This document shows, piece after piece, positions 53,097-62,969 of a DNA stretch of 64,000 bases. The notes beneath the pieces were generated by a model. The model was not told the DNA's origin, ran no database searches, and saw only the letters and a list, made by a program, of their open reading frames with translations. The stretch spans positions 372,001 through 436,000 of the forward strand of contig DASRRH010000026.1 of the NCBI GenBank assembly GCA_035695825.1. Direction: 5' to 3'. Source of the DNA: JAKEFM01 sp035695825. GTDB taxonomy: Bacteria > Planctomycetota > UBA1135 > JAKEFM01. The stretch's first letter is position 1. Every line of letters begins with the position of its first letter. The position numbers were made by a program, and so were the translations under genes.

Positions 53097-54535
53097 CCTC
53101 CTCCTCTCGCGAAGTCGACGAGGAGGCGGACGAGGTCGTCGGGGAGCTCCCGGACGGCGCCGCTCGAGCCCTTCCCCTCCTCGCTCACGAGGATCGTGAA
53201 GGCGAGGTTCTCCTCCCCCCGGGTCCTCGCGTATCCCGACAGCGCGCGGACGCGCGAGAGGTAGCCGGTCTTCGCGCGGACGCGCCGCGGGAAGGGCTCC
53301 TCGCGCAGGCGCCGCTCGAGGGTCGTCCCCTCCTCGCCGGGGGCGGCCATCGTCCGCAGGAAGTCGTCGCGGCGCTCCCCGCGCCACATCGACTCGAGGA
53401 GCGCGGCGAGGAAGGAGGGGGGGAAGCGGTCTCCGCGGGAGAGGCCGGAGCCGTCCTCCATGGCGAAGCCCTCGAGGGGGATCCCGCGCGAGGCGAGGAG
53501 GGCCCGCACCGCGCGGATGCCCGCCTCCCAGGAGCCCCCGCCCCCGGATCGGGCGCCGAGCGTCTTCAGCAGGTGCTCCGCGCCGAAGTTGTCGCTCCTC
53601 TTATTGACGAAGGCGAGGAGGGGCGGGAGAGGCGAGCGGATCGCGTGGATCGTCGTCCACCCCGGCGAGACCGCCTCCGCCTCGCTGCAGTCCCGGACCG
53701 ACCCGGCGAGCTCGATCCCCCGCCCGCGGAGCGCCTCCCGGAGCACTTCTCCGAAGAACCGCGGCGGGTCGGGAACGGGCACGCGTGCCGCGTAGGGTCG
53801 GGCCCCGGCCGCGATCTCCCCCCGGACGCGGAGCGCCCCCCTCTCGGAGAAGGCGAGGTGGACGAGGGTCTTCCCCTTCCCCGCGACCGTCGCGACCCTT
53901 CCCTCGATCGCGTAGGGGGCGCCGGGGGGGAAGAGCGCGATCGAGGCCGACTCCCCCGCCTTGCCCGGGGTCACCGTCACGTCGACGCACCCCTCGTTCA
54001 GCGCGAGCGCCGAAACCGCCGGGGCGTAGGCCTGGTTCAGCTGCTCCCGCGGCCAGGAGGGATGGACGAACTGGCGATCGAAGAGGCGGTCGTCGAGGAG
54101 GAGGTCCCCTTCGATCCGCCCGATCCCCTGCTCCCGGAGCCTCTCGGAGAGCGGCGCGAAGATCCGCGCAAAGTCCCCTTCGAAAAACCGGGGGGAGAGG
54201 CAAGGGTCTCCGCCGCCGCGCGCGAGGAGGTCGCCCCGCAGCGCCCCCCCCACGACCTTCCCGCGCGTCTCGAAACGCGTCTCGAAGTGGAAGTCGGGGG
54301 GGAGGAGGAGGAGGGCCGCGGCGGTGGTCACGAGCTTCGTGTTCGAGGCGGCGCTGAGGGGCGCGCCCGCCCGGCGGGCGAAGAGCACCTCCCCGCTGTC
54401 GAGGGAGCGGACCTCGAGCCCGACCACGGCGCCGGCCGACTCCGCCGCGGCGACGCGCCGCTCGACCGCGGCGGCGAGGTCCCGCACCGGGTCCGCCCCG
54501 AGGAGCAGCAGGAGCGGAAGGGGAGCCGCGATCAT
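53093..54535 (-). CDS. dacB: D-alanyl-D-alanine carboxypeptidase/endopeptidase (PBP4, peptidase S13)
   Basis: 480 aa. Signal peptide APLPLLLLLGADP. Penicillin-binding motifs in order: SxxK as SNTK (about residue 70), SDN in NKRSDNFGAEHLL, KTG in RAKTGYLS. GDLLARGGGDPCLS is a domain II landmark of PBP4. It trims peptidoglycan peptides in the periplasm. ATG 54535 overlaps the M28 peptidase stop. Confidence 0.93.
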   Translation of the reverse strand: MIAAPLPLLLLLGADPVRDLAAAVERRVAAAESAGAVVGLEVRSLDSGEVLFARRAGAPLSAASNTKLVTTAAALLLLPPDFHFETRFETRGKVVGGALRGDLLARGGGDPCLSPRFFEGDFARIFAPLSERLREQGIGRIEGDLLLDDRLFDRQFVHPSWPREQLNQAYAPAVSALALNEGCVDVTVTPGKAGESASIALFPPGAPYAIEGRVATVAGKGKTLVHLAFSERGALRVRGEIAAGARPYAARVPVPDPPRFFGEVLREALRGRGIELAGSVRDCSEAEAVSPGWTTIHAIRSPLPPLLAFVNKRSDNFGAEHLLKTLGARSGGGGSWEAGIRAVRALLASRGIPLEGFAMEDGSGLSRGDRFPPSFLAALLESMWRGERRDDFLRTMAAPGEEGTTLERRLREEPFPRRVRAKTGYLSRVRALSGYARTRGEENLAFTILVSEEGKGSSGAVRELPDDLVRLLVDFARGGG

Positions 54536-56205
54536 TTCGGCGTTGGCGCCGGCCGGCGCGGGGTCTTCTCCTCGTCGGCGAGGAGGTAGGCGATGCTGAA
54601 GAGGAGCCGCGCGCCGCGGGAGACCTTCTCGGCCTCGATCTTCTCGGCGGAGTCCGTCGGCTGGTGGTAGTCCTTGTGCTCGATGTCCTTCTCCGAAACG
54701 AAGAGGGAGGGGACCCCGCGCTTGTGGAAGTTCCACTGGTCGCTGCGCTCGAAGTAGGGGCGGCCGTACTCGAGGTCGACCTTCACCTTGAGGGGACGCA
54801 GGCGCTGCGCCCGGCCGACGACCCCCTCCATGTCGGGGTTGTCCCAGGCCCCCGCCACGCTGAAGTCGTCGAGGTCGCCGCGGCCGACCATGTCCGTGTT
54901 CACCATCGCGACGGTGCTCTCGAGGGGGAAGCGGGGCGCCGCCGCGTAGGCGTCCGAGCCGAGGAGGCCCGCCTCCTCCCCGGCGAACCAGCAGAAGACG
55001 ACCGAGCGGCGGGTCGCCGTGCGCGCGAACGCCTCCGCCACCTCGAGGAGCGCCGTGCTCCCGGAGGCGTTGTCGTCGGCCCCGAAGTAGACCTGGCCGA
55101 GATCGTTCGTTCCGACGTGGTCGTAGTGGGCGCCGACGACGACCGCCTGCTTCGCCCCCTGGGCGTCGGAGCCCTTCCGGACCGCGACGACGTTCCTCGC
55201 GCTCGCCGCGCCGTTCTCCGTCTTCGAGACGAGGAGGACCTCCCGGCCGGGGCACTTGACGGCCTGGGGGACGAGCGAGGCGTCGATCTTCTCCTGGAGG
55301 GGGCGGATGGAGACCCCGAGGATCCGCTCGGCGGCCTCGAGGGAAATCGTCGCGACCGGGATCGGCGGCTCCCCCCCCGTCTGCGTCGCCGTCGGCCTCC
55401 GTCCTCCGGCGTTCTTGTAGGCGAGGGGCGTCGTCTCGTCGTGGTTCAGCGGGTCCCGGACGAGGAGGAGCGCAACCCCCCCCTTCTCGGCGACTCTCCG
55501 GGCCTTCTCGAAGATCGAGGACCCCTTCGTCGGATCGAGCCCCTCGAAGGCCGGCCCCGGCTTCTTCTCCCTCGGCTCGTGCGTCAGCGCGAGGACGACC
55601 TTCCCGCGGACGTCGGCGCGGGCGAAGTCGCTGTAGCGGTACTTCGCCGAGTCGATCGCGTAGCCGGCGAAGATCGGCTCGCCGCGCGCCTCGCGGTCGT
55701 GGCCGGTCGGGACCGGGAGCCAGTCCTTCTTCACCTCGAAGATCCCTTCCCCCTTCCCCCCCTTCAGCGCGAGCGAGCAGCCCGGCGCCGGCACCCGGGT
55801 CGGCACGTCGAAGGACTGGAAGAAGCTCTCGCCGTCGCCTCCCGGCTCGAGGCCGAACTCCTTCAGCCTCTCGGCGATGTACTCCCCCGCCTTCTCGAGC
55901 CCTTCGCTCGGCGTGTCGCGGCCGGCGAACCGCTCCGAGGCGAGGACCTTCACGTGCGCCTCGCACTCCCTCGGCGTGATCGAATCGAGCCCCTCGGCGA
56001 AGGATCCGGGGGCGCCTCCCTTGTTGAGGACCGCGAGGAGGGCGAATCCCGCGAGGGAGGGTCCGGCGAGCCGCAGAGGGAAAGCGTGGGCGAACAAGGA
56101 GGGGCGACCGGCCCCGCAAGATACCCGAGACCCTCGCTCGTTCGAACCCCCTCGCTCCCCTCGAGCCTCGGGGCGGCGAGCGTTTTCGCAGGTCGACCGC
56201 TCCAT
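54532..56205 (-). CDS. M28 family zinc aminopeptidase with PA domain
   Basis: 557 aa. After an N-terminal hydrophobic segment (LAGPSLAGFALLAVLNKGG) comes a lid and PA-like region. The di-zinc site reads GAHYDHVG, GADDNASGS, FAGEEAGLLGS, VNTDMVG and DYHQPTDSAEKI. Exported peptidase that releases N-terminal residues. ATG 56205 has a GGAAGGGGG leader; TTG 56097 would start nearer the hydrophobic segment and is a real alternative. It is the first gene of a run through dacB to the inositol phosphatase. Confidence 0.9.
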   Translation of the reverse strand: MERSTCENARRPEARGERGGSNERGSRVSCGAGRPSLFAHAFPLRLAGPSLAGFALLAVLNKGGAPGSFAEGLDSITPRECEAHVKVLASERFAGRDTPSEGLEKAGEYIAERLKEFGLEPGGDGESFFQSFDVPTRVPAPGCSLALKGGKGEGIFEVKKDWLPVPTGHDREARGEPIFAGYAIDSAKYRYSDFARADVRGKVVLALTHEPREKKPGPAFEGLDPTKGSSIFEKARRVAEKGGVALLLVRDPLNHDETTPLAYKNAGGRRPTATQTGGEPPIPVATISLEAAERILGVSIRPLQEKIDASLVPQAVKCPGREVLLVSKTENGAASARNVVAVRKGSDAQGAKQAVVVGAHYDHVGTNDLGQVYFGADDNASGSTALLEVAEAFARTATRRSVVFCWFAGEEAGLLGSDAYAAAPRFPLESTVAMVNTDMVGRGDLDDFSVAGAWDNPDMEGVVGRAQRLRPLKVKVDLEYGRPYFERSDQWNFHKRGVPSLFVSEKDIEHKDYHQPTDSAEKIEAEKVSRGARLLFSIAYLLADEEKTPRRPAPTPK

Positions 56206-56304
56206 CGCCGACCCCCTTCCCGGTTCTTCGACCGGCGTGCTAGGATCTTGCAGTTCCGGGAATCCAGTTGCGCGCGAAGTGCGTCGACCCCGAGGGAGAT
56301 CGCG

Positions 56305-58089
56305 ATGCGTTGGACGAGTCCGTTTGCGAGGCCGATGCGGGTCCGCCCCGTTCGCGCCGCTTCCTCCGTCTTGGCGCTCGCCCTGGGCGCGGGAGGCGCA
56401 GGGGGGCAGGGGTACGTCCTCCACCAGTTCGACGGGGCGAATCCGCTCGACTTCTTCGGGTTCCCCTTCGCCGTCGCCGGGGCGGGCGACGTCGACGGCG
56501 ACGGAGTCCCCGACTTCCTCGCCGGGACCCCCTTCGCCGACCCGGGCGGAATCGCGAGCGCCGGACAGGTGAAGATCTTCTCGGGCGCGACCGGGGGGCG
56601 GATCCGCTCGCTCGAAGGGGCGGTCGCGCTCGGGTTGCTCGGCTTCTCCGCCGGATCGGCAGGGGACCTGAACGGGGACGGTCGGGCCGACCAGGTGGTC
56701 GGGGCGGCGGGCGCGTCTCCCGGAGGCGTCGGAGGCGCCGGCCAGGTCCTCGTCTTCTCCGGCGCGGACGGATCCGTCCTCCTCGCTCTCGACGGAACGG
56801 ACGCGGGCGGAGCCCTCGGCTTCTCGGTCGCCGGCACGGGAGACGTCGACGGCGACGGCATCGCCGACGTCGCCGCGGGCGCGCCCCAGACCTCCGTCCC
56901 GGGCCTCAACGGCGCGGGCCGCGCCCGGGTCTTTTCGGGGGCGGGCGGCGCGGTGCTCCACACGTTCACCGGCGGTTCGGCGAGCGCCTTCCTCGGCTTC
57001 TCGGTCGCCGGCATGGGCGACTGGAACGGGGACGGCGGGGTCGAGGTCGCCGTCGGCGCTCCCCTCGCGAACGCCGGCTCCGGGCCCGTCGGACAGGTGC
57101 AGGTCTTCTCGGGCCTGACGGGCGCCCTCCTCTACGCGTTCAACGGGACCGCGATCGCCGACGGCCTGGGGTTCCGCGTCGCCGGCGCCGGGGACGTGAA
57201 CGGGGACGGCGTCGCGGACGGGATCGGCGGAGCGCCCGGCGCGGATCCCTCCGGCATGCCGGAGGCCGGCCAGGCGTTCGTCTGGTCCGGGGCGACCGGG
57301 GCCCTCCTGACCGCGCTCGACGGCTCGGCCTCGGCCGACTTCTTCGGTTGGTCGGTCGCCGGCGTCGGCGACCTCGACCGCGACGGGCTCGCCGACGTCG
57401 CCGTCGGCGCCCCCTTCGTCGACGTCGGCGGGTTCGCCGGCCTGATCGACGCGGGGCAGGTGCGGGTCTTCTCGGGGGGGAACGAGATCCTCCGGCTGGA
57501 CGGGGAGGCGCCCTTCGACGAGTTCGGCTCGGCGCTCGCGGCGGCGGGCGACCCGAACGGGGACGGCTTCCCCGACCTCCTCGTCGGGGCGCCCTTCGTC
57601 GAGGTGGGAGGCAACGCGAACGTGGGCCAGGTCCGCGTCTGGTCCGGCGTCGGCATCCCGGTCGGCTCCCTGGCCTTCGGGACCGGATGCTCCGGGACCG
57701 GCGGGATCGCTCCCCTGGTCGAAGCGAGCGGCGGGGTCCCCTCGATCGGCAATACGACGTTCGGGGTCGTGCTGGCGAAGGCGCTCGGGGGATCCCAGGC
57801 CTTCCTCTTCGCGAGCGACGCGCCGAACGTCCCCGGGCTCGTCTTCGCGGGGTGCTCGATCCACATCCTCCCCACCCTCGCGTACCCGATCGTCGAAGTG
57901 AGCCGCGTCTCCTCCGTCTCCGGACCCGCCGGGGTCGCGGGCGCGGGGTCGGCCGTGAAGCACGTCTCGATCCCGAACGATCCGGCCCTCCACGGGCTGA
58001 CGGTCTACTTCCAGTGGTCCGTGAGCGACCCGGCGAGCCCGAACGGCGGGTTCGTCACCTCGAACGCGCTTGCCCTGACGATTCCCTGA
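56305..58089 (+). CDS. FG-GAP repeat secreted surface protein (second)
   Basis: 594 aa. Signal peptide ends in the GGAGGQG region. About seven propeller blades each repeat the pattern FFGFPFAVAGAGDVDGDGVPDF, with D-x-D-G-D calcium loops. The C-terminal domain begins FGTGCSGTGG and ends TSNALALTIP, homologous to the tail of the protein at 25066. ATG 56305 with GAGGGAG 6 nt upstream. Exported Ca-binding beta-propeller of unknown partner. Confidence 0.86.
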   Translation: MRWTSPFARPMRVRPVRAASSVLALALGAGGAGGQGYVLHQFDGANPLDFFGFPFAVAGAGDVDGDGVPDFLAGTPFADPGGIASAGQVKIFSGATGGRIRSLEGAVALGLLGFSAGSAGDLNGDGRADQVVGAAGASPGGVGGAGQVLVFSGADGSVLLALDGTDAGGALGFSVAGTGDVDGDGIADVAAGAPQTSVPGLNGAGRARVFSGAGGAVLHTFTGGSASAFLGFSVAGMGDWNGDGGVEVAVGAPLANAGSGPVGQVQVFSGLTGALLYAFNGTAIADGLGFRVAGAGDVNGDGVADGIGGAPGADPSGMPEAGQAFVWSGATGALLTALDGSASADFFGWSVAGVGDLDRDGLADVAVGAPFVDVGGFAGLIDAGQVRVFSGGNEILRLDGEAPFDEFGSALAAAGDPNGDGFPDLLVGAPFVEVGGNANVGQVRVWSGVGIPVGSLAFGTGCSGTGGIAPLVEASGGVPSIGNTTFGVVLAKALGGSQAFLFASDAPNVPGLVFAGCSIHILPTLAYPIVEVSRVSSVSGPAGVAGAGSAVKHVSIPNDPALHGLTVYFQWSVSDPASPNGGFVTSNALALTIP

Positions 58090-58141
58090 CCGGCCGGAGG
58101 TTTGCGCCCGGCGGCCGGGGCACTATCTTCGGCGGCGGAAC

Positions 58142-58840
58142 GTGAAGTTCGCCGCCTTCGACGCCCTGGCCCGGGAGATGTTCGAGACCGTCCCCGAGGA
58201 GTTCCGTCGCGGGATCGTCTCCCTCCTCGTCCACCGCCGGGCGAGGCGCCACCGGCGGATCCCCGACTACTTCACGCTCGGGGAGTGCGAGCCGGGGACG
58301 GCGGGCCCCGAGGCGGGGGAATGGGCGTCGCGGATCCACCTCTACCACGGATCGTTCCGGGCGCTCGCGCGGCGGGACGAGGCCTTCGAGGAGGAGGAGG
58401 AACTCTGGGAGACGATCCTCCACGAAATCCGCCACGACCTCGAGGACCGCGCCGGGGCGAGGGCCCTGCTCGACGAGGACGAGGCCGAGGAACAGAACGA
58501 GCGGCGCCGGGCCGGACTCCCCTTCGAGCCGGGCTTCTACCGCAAGGGGGAACGCGGGGAGGGGGGGGAGTGGTGGGTCGGCCCCGACTGCTTCCTCGAG
58601 GTCCCCCTCTCGAGGCGCGACTGGAGGCGGCTCGCCGGCCAGCCCCACCCGATCCGCTGGGGGGAGGACACCTTCGAGGTCCGCGTGCCGCGGGAGCCCG
58701 CGGAGGCCGTCCTCGTCCCGGTCGAGGGGGGGTGGGAGGACGAGGAGAAGAAGGGGGGAGACCTCCTCGTCGCCTTCGCGCTCCACTCGGCCCTCCCCCT
58801 CCAGTGGGTCCGGCGGGAGAAGGCCGGCGGGAAGCGTTGA
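58142..58840 (+). CDS. Small zincin-like metallopeptidase family protein
   Basis: 232 aa, no signal peptide. LWETILHEIRHDLEDRAG carries HEIRH, like the minimal zincin (MMP-like) family of cytosolic proteins with an HExxH-x6-D/H pattern. The remaining sequence is acidic and charged. GTG 58142. It is coupled to the cvpA gene (overlap of TTG with its stop). Confidence 0.65.
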   Translation: MKFAAFDALAREMFETVPEEFRRGIVSLLVHRRARRHRRIPDYFTLGECEPGTAGPEAGEWASRIHLYHGSFRALARRDEAFEEEEELWETILHEIRHDLEDRAGARALLDEDEAEEQNERRRAGLPFEPGFYRKGERGEGGEWWVGPDCFLEVPLSRRDWRRLAGQPHPIRWGEDTFEVRVPREPAEAVLVPVEGGWEDEEKKGGDLLVAFALHSALPLQWVRREKAGGKR

Positions 58841-59469
58841 ACCCGGCCCGCAACCTCCTCCAGTCGCTCGCCGACGCCGTCCACTCGACGGGCGCCCTCG
58901 ATCTCGTCGGCGCGCTCGTGCTCCTCCTCTTCCTCGTCCTCGGCTTCGTCCGCGGGTTCGTCGGCCAGGCCGCGCGGTTGATCGCGATCGTGCTCGGCTT
59001 CCTCCTCGCGCGGGCGCTCGCCCCCCGCTTCGCTCCGGTCGTCGTCGAGCTCGCCCCGGGAGCGGGACCCGGGGTGGCGACGGGCGTCGCCTACGCGGGG
59101 GTGTTCCTCCTCGTCCTCCTCGCGACCGCCCTCGTCGCCCTCCTCGTCAAGAAGGCGGTCCAGACCCTCCACCTCGGCTTCCTCGACCGGCTCGGAGGAG
59201 CCGCGATGGGCCTCCTCACCGGCGCCGTCCTGCACTTCGCCCTCCTCGTCTGCGTGATCCTCTTCGCCCGGGAGGAGCGGCTCGCGACCCTCGAGCGGGA
59301 CTCGCGGAGCCTGCGCGCGGCGGTCGTCCTGGCGCAGATGGTGAGCCCCGCCCTCCCGCCCGAGGCGCGCCGGAGGATCGAGGCGGCGCGCCTCCCCGAA
59401 GGGGAGGGCCCGGCTCCCTCCGGGAGGGAAGGGGCTGCGGCGAGCGCCCCCGCCGCGCGGGGGCGCTGA
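58837..59469 (+). CDS. CvpA family membrane protein
   Basis: 210 aa, four hydrophobic helices. LDLVGALVLLLFLVLGFVRGFVGQAARLIAIVLGFLLAR is the usual first part, and LHLGFLDRLGGAAMGLLTGAVLHFAL the second, typical of CvpA (colicin V production/envelope homeostasis). The C-terminus is a proline/alanine-rich tail. TTG 58837. Confidence 0.88.
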   Translation: MNPARNLLQSLADAVHSTGALDLVGALVLLLFLVLGFVRGFVGQAARLIAIVLGFLLARALAPRFAPVVVELAPGAGPGVATGVAYAGVFLLVLLATALVALLVKKAVQTLHLGFLDRLGGAAMGLLTGAVLHFALLVCVILFAREERLATLERDSRSLRAAVVLAQMVSPALPPEARRRIEAARLPEGEGPAPSGREGAAASAPAARGR

Positions 59470-59479
59470 CCCCGGGGCC

Positions 59480-61177
59480 TCAGGGCCCGGGGGAGCCCGC
59501 GGAGACGTACAGCTCTCCGCCCGCCGAGCGGAACTCGGCGGCCTTCTCGCGCAGCCCCGCCGCGAGCGCCTCCTCGGGCCGGAGTTTCTCCGCAGCGGCG
59601 AACTCCCGCACCTGCTGGGTGATCTCCATGCTGCAGAACTTCGGCCCGCACATGCTGCAGAAGTGCGCTCCCTTCGCCGCGGGCGCGGGGAGCTCCTCGT
59701 CGTGGAACGCGCGGGCGGTCTCCGGGTCGAGGGAGAGGTCGAACTGGTCCTCCCAGCGGAACTCGAAGCGGGCCTTCGAGAGGGCGTCGTCCCGCGCGCG
59801 CGCGAGGGGGTGACCCTTCGCGACGTCGGCGGCGTGGGCGGCGATCCGGTAGGCGATCACCCCGTCCTTCACGTCCTTGCGGTTCGGGAGGCCGAGGTGC
59901 TCCTTCGGGGTCACGTAGCAGAGCATCGCCGTCCCCCACCAGGCGATCATCGCGGCGCCGATCGCGCTCGTGATGTGGTCGTAGCCGGGCGCGACGTCGG
60001 TGACGAGAGGCCCCAGCGTGTAGAAGGGGGCGTCGTGGCAGACCGATTGGGCGCGCTCGACGTTCGCGCGGACGAGGTGCATCGGGACGTGCCCCGGGCC
60101 CTCGATCATCACCTGGACGTCCCGCTCCCAGGCGATCCGCGTCAGTTCCCCGAGCGTGTCGAGCTCGGCGAACTGCGCCTCGTCGTTGCTGTCGGCGATC
60201 GACCCCGGACGCAGCCCGTCCCCGAGGGAGAAGGCGACGTCGTAGGCCCGCAGGATCTCGCAGATCTCGCGGAAGCGGGTGTAGAGGAAGTTCTCCGCGT
60301 GGTGGGCCATGCACCACTTGGCGAGGATCGACCCGCCGCGGGAGACGATCCCCGTCACGCGCCTCGCCGTGAGCGGGACGTAGCGGAGGCGCACCCCGGC
60401 ATGGACGGTGAAGTAGTCGACCCCCTGCTCCGCCTGCTCGATCAGGGTGTCCCGGTAGATCTCCCAGGTGAGCTCCTCGGCGACCCCCCCCACCTTCTCC
60501 AGCGCCTCGTAGATCGGGACCGTCCCGACGGGGACGGGGCAGCGGCGCAGGATCGCCTCTCGGGTCTCGTGGATCGCGCGCCCGGTCGAGAGGTCCATCA
60601 CGGTGTCCGCCCCCCAGCGGACCGCCCAGCGCATCTTCTCGACCTCCTCGTCGACCGAACCCCGGACGGCGGAGTTCCCGATGTTCGCGTTCACCTTCAC
60701 GAGGGAGTTGCGGCCGATCACCATCGGCTCGCTCTCCGGGTGGTTCACGTTGTTCGGGAGGATCGCGCGGCCGCGGGCGATCTCGGCGCGGACGAAATCG
60801 GGCTCGAGCCCCTCGCGGACCGCGGCGAAGGCCATCTCCGGGGTCACGACGCCGCACCGGGCGTAGTGCATCTGGGTGACGGCCCCCTTCCCCCGGAGCG
60901 CCCGGCGCGGCGCTCCCGCGCCTCCCTCTCCCGGCAGGGGGCGCTCGACCTCGAGCACGTCCCCCCGGGCGCGGATCCACCCCTCCCGCAGGCGCGGCAG
61001 CCCCCCGCCGGGGGGAAGCGCGAGCGGCCCGCTCGTGTCGTAGACGCGGAGGGGAGCCTCCTCTCCTCCGAGGTGGATCTCCCGGAAGGGGACGCGCACG
61101 CCGAGGGGTCCCTCGGCGTAGACCTTCCGCGAGCGGGGGAAAGAGGCTCCGTACCCGGAGCCGTCGGGTGCGGTCAT
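59480..61177 (-). CDS. thiC: Phosphomethylpyrimidine synthase
   Basis: 565-aa radical SAM enzyme that makes HMP phosphate from AIR. It is highly conserved: RGRAILPNNVNHPESEPMVIG, TWEIYRDTLIEQAEQGVDYFTVHAGV and MIEGPGHVPMH. The C-terminal Fe-S cluster motif is CSMCGPKFC. ATG 61177 has GGAG 8 nt upstream. Only 35 bp separate it from the ABC ATPase gene, and no TPP riboswitch fits there, so it probably shares the transporter transcript. Confidence 0.97.
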   Translation of the reverse strand: MTAPDGSGYGASFPRSRKVYAEGPLGVRVPFREIHLGGEEAPLRVYDTSGPLALPPGGGLPRLREGWIRARGDVLEVERPLPGEGGAGAPRRALRGKGAVTQMHYARCGVVTPEMAFAAVREGLEPDFVRAEIARGRAILPNNVNHPESEPMVIGRNSLVKVNANIGNSAVRGSVDEEVEKMRWAVRWGADTVMDLSTGRAIHETREAILRRCPVPVGTVPIYEALEKVGGVAEELTWEIYRDTLIEQAEQGVDYFTVHAGVRLRYVPLTARRVTGIVSRGGSILAKWCMAHHAENFLYTRFREICEILRAYDVAFSLGDGLRPGSIADSNDEAQFAELDTLGELTRIAWERDVQVMIEGPGHVPMHLVRANVERAQSVCHDAPFYTLGPLVTDVAPGYDHITSAIGAAMIAWWGTAMLCYVTPKEHLGLPNRKDVKDGVIAYRIAAHAADVAKGHPLARARDDALSKARFEFRWEDQFDLSLDPETARAFHDEELPAPAAKGAHFCSMCGPKFCSMEITQQVREFAAAEKLRPEEALAAGLREKAAEFRSAGGELYVSAGSPGP

Positions 61178-61212
61178 GGGGGGAACTCCTGGCGCTCGGT
61201 CCGCCGCCACGT

Positions 61213-62025
61213 CTAGTCCGCGCGGGCCCCCGACGCAACCGCGCCGCTGCGCGGCGCGATCCGGACGTTCGGCGTCCCGCTCGAGGGGTCCCGCGCGACC
61301 CGGAGACGCGCGCCGAAGACGGGCTCGAGGATCTCCTCGCGGAGCACGGCCGCCGGGGACCCGGCCGCAACGATGCGCCCGCGGTTGAGGATCAGGATCC
61401 GCTCCGCGTACTCGGCGGCGAGGTTGAGGTCGTGGAGGACGGCGACGAAGGAGAGCCCGAACCGGTTCTCCGCGAGGAGCCGGTCGAAGATCTCGACCTC
61501 GTGGGCGAGGTCGAGGTGGGCGGTCGGCTCGTCGAGGAGGAGGAGGGTCGGCTCCTGCGCGAGCGCCTGCGCGAGGAAGACGCGCTGGCGCTCCCCGGAG
61601 GAGAGGGAAGTGACCTCGCGGTCGGCGAGGGACGCCGTCCCGGTCGCCTCGAGGGACCGGTCGACCACGCGGTCGTCCTCCTCCCGCTCGCGCTCGAACC
61701 AGCGCCGGTGCGGGAGCCTCCCGATCGCGACGAACTCCCGCACGCGGAAAGCGAAGGGGGTGTCCGTCTCCGCCGGGAGGAGGGCGAGCCGGCGCGCGAG
61801 GAGGCGGGGGGGGATCGCGGCGAGGTCGCGCCCCTCGAAGAGGATCCTCCCCCGGTTGGGGTGCATCACCCCCGCGAGCGCCCGCAGCAGGGTCGTCTTC
61901 CCCGAGCCGTTCGGGCCGACGATCGCCAGCCGCTCCCCGCGGCGGACTTGGAGGGTCACCCCGCGCAGGATCTCGGAGCCGTTGCACCGCACCCGCACCC
62001 CCCGCGCTTCGAGGAGGCCGTTCAC
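61213..62025 (-). CDS. ABC transporter ATP-binding protein (FecE/BtuD/HmuV type)
   Basis: 270 aa. Walker A GPNGSGKTT, Q-loop region LLPAETDTPFAFRVREFVAIGR, signature LSSGERQRV, Walker B LLLLDEPTAHLD, and the switch His in VLHDLNLAAEYAER. It energises uptake of a metal chelate or cobalamin together with the next two genes. GTG 62025 overlaps the permease stop. Confidence 0.93.
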   Translation of the reverse strand: MNGLLEARGVRVRCNGSEILRGVTLQVRRGERLAIVGPNGSGKTTLLRALAGVMHPNRGRILFEGRDLAAIPPRLLARRLALLPAETDTPFAFRVREFVAIGRLPHRRWFEREREEDDRVVDRSLEATGTASLADREVTSLSSGERQRVFLAQALAQEPTLLLLDEPTAHLDLAHEVEIFDRLLAENRFGLSFVAVLHDLNLAAEYAERILILNRGRIVAAGSPAAVLREEILEPVFGARLRVARDPSSGTPNVRIAPRSGAVASGARAD

Positions 62026-62969
62026 ACGAGGAGCGGCGCCCGCCGCCGGAGGCACCAGAGGAAGAACGGGGCGCCGCAGAGCGCGGTAATGACGCCGACG
62101 GGGAACTCCGACGGGCGCGCGGCCGTCCGCGCGAGGGCGTCGACCAGGACGAGGAACGCCGCCCCGCCGAGGGCGGCCGCAGGGAGGAGCGCGCGGTGGT
62201 CGGGCCCTACGATCCGCCGCACGAGGTGCGGGACGAGGAGCCCGACGAACCCGATCATCCCGGCCACGGCGACCGACGCCCCGACGATCGCCGAGCAGAG
62301 GAGGGCGAGCGCCGCCTTCGCCGACTCCGTCCGGACTCCGAGCGTGCGCGCCTTGTCGTCCCCGAGCGCGAGGGCGTTCAGCGCCCGCCCGAAGGCGCAC
62401 ACGGCGAGGACCGAGAGGACGACGGCTCCCCCTCCCACCGCGAGGGATCGGCGGTCGCCCCCCGAGAGGTTGCCGACGAGGAAGGAGAGGATCGCGTAGG
62501 AGTCCTCGCGGGCGAAGTGGAGCCCGATCAGGACGAGCGCGCTCCCGAGCGTCGAGACCGCGACGCCCGAGAGGACGAGACGCTCGATCGGGATGCGGCC
62601 CCCGGTCCGCGCGAGCGCCCAGGCGGCCGCGAGGGCCCCGAACGCCCCGGCCCCCGCGGCGAGGAAGAGGGGCGCGGAGGCGATCGAGATCCCCGCCGTC
62701 CGGGCGAGGACGACCCCGACGGCCGCGCCGCTCGAGGAGCCGAGCACGAAGGGGTCGGCGAGGGGGTTCCCCGAGAGCCCCTGGAGCACGGTCCCCGCCG
62801 TCGCGAGCCCGGCGCCGACCGCGGCCCCGAGGAGCACCCGGGGGAGCCGGAGGTTCCAGAAGATGTCGGGGGGCGCCCAGCCCCCGGGGCCGGCGGCGAG
62901 GGCCCCGAGGAGGGAGACGGCGAGGGCCGCGGCGAACAGGGCGAGCTTCCAAGCGCTGCGGCGCTTCAC
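62022..62969 (-). CDS. FecCD/BtuC-type ABC transporter permease
   Basis: 315 aa with eight to ten hydrophobic helices. LRLPRVLLGAAVGAGLATAGTVLQGLSGNPLADPFVLGSSSGAAVG is the family signature, and GMIGFVGLLVPHLVRRIVGPDHR is the coupling region. Imports iron-siderophore, haem or cobalamin; the substrate is not decided by sequence. GTG 62969 overlaps the binding-protein stop. Confidence 0.93.
   Translation of the reverse strand: MKRRSAWKLALFAAALAVSLLGALAAGPGGWAPPDIFWNLRLPRVLLGAAVGAGLATAGTVLQGLSGNPLADPFVLGSSSGAAVGVVLARTAGISIASAPLFLAAGAGAFGALAAAWALARTGGRIPIERLVLSGVAVSTLGSALVLIGLHFAREDSYAILSFLVGNLSGGDRRSLAVGGGAVVLSVLAVCAFGRALNALALGDDKARTLGVRTESAKAALALLCSAIVGASVAVAGMIGFVGLLVPHLVRRIVGPDHRALLPAAALGGAAFLVLVDALARTAARPSEFPVGVITALCGAPFFLWCLRRRAPLLV

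Noticed and set aside
56206..57993. Upstream extension of the M28 peptidase frame across the second FG-GAP gene
   Set aside because: The region is antisense to a clear FG-GAP propeller; the peptidase start lies near 56205 or 56097.
61178..61212. TPP riboswitch before thiC
   Set aside because: Only 35 bp are available and no THI-box sequence is visible.
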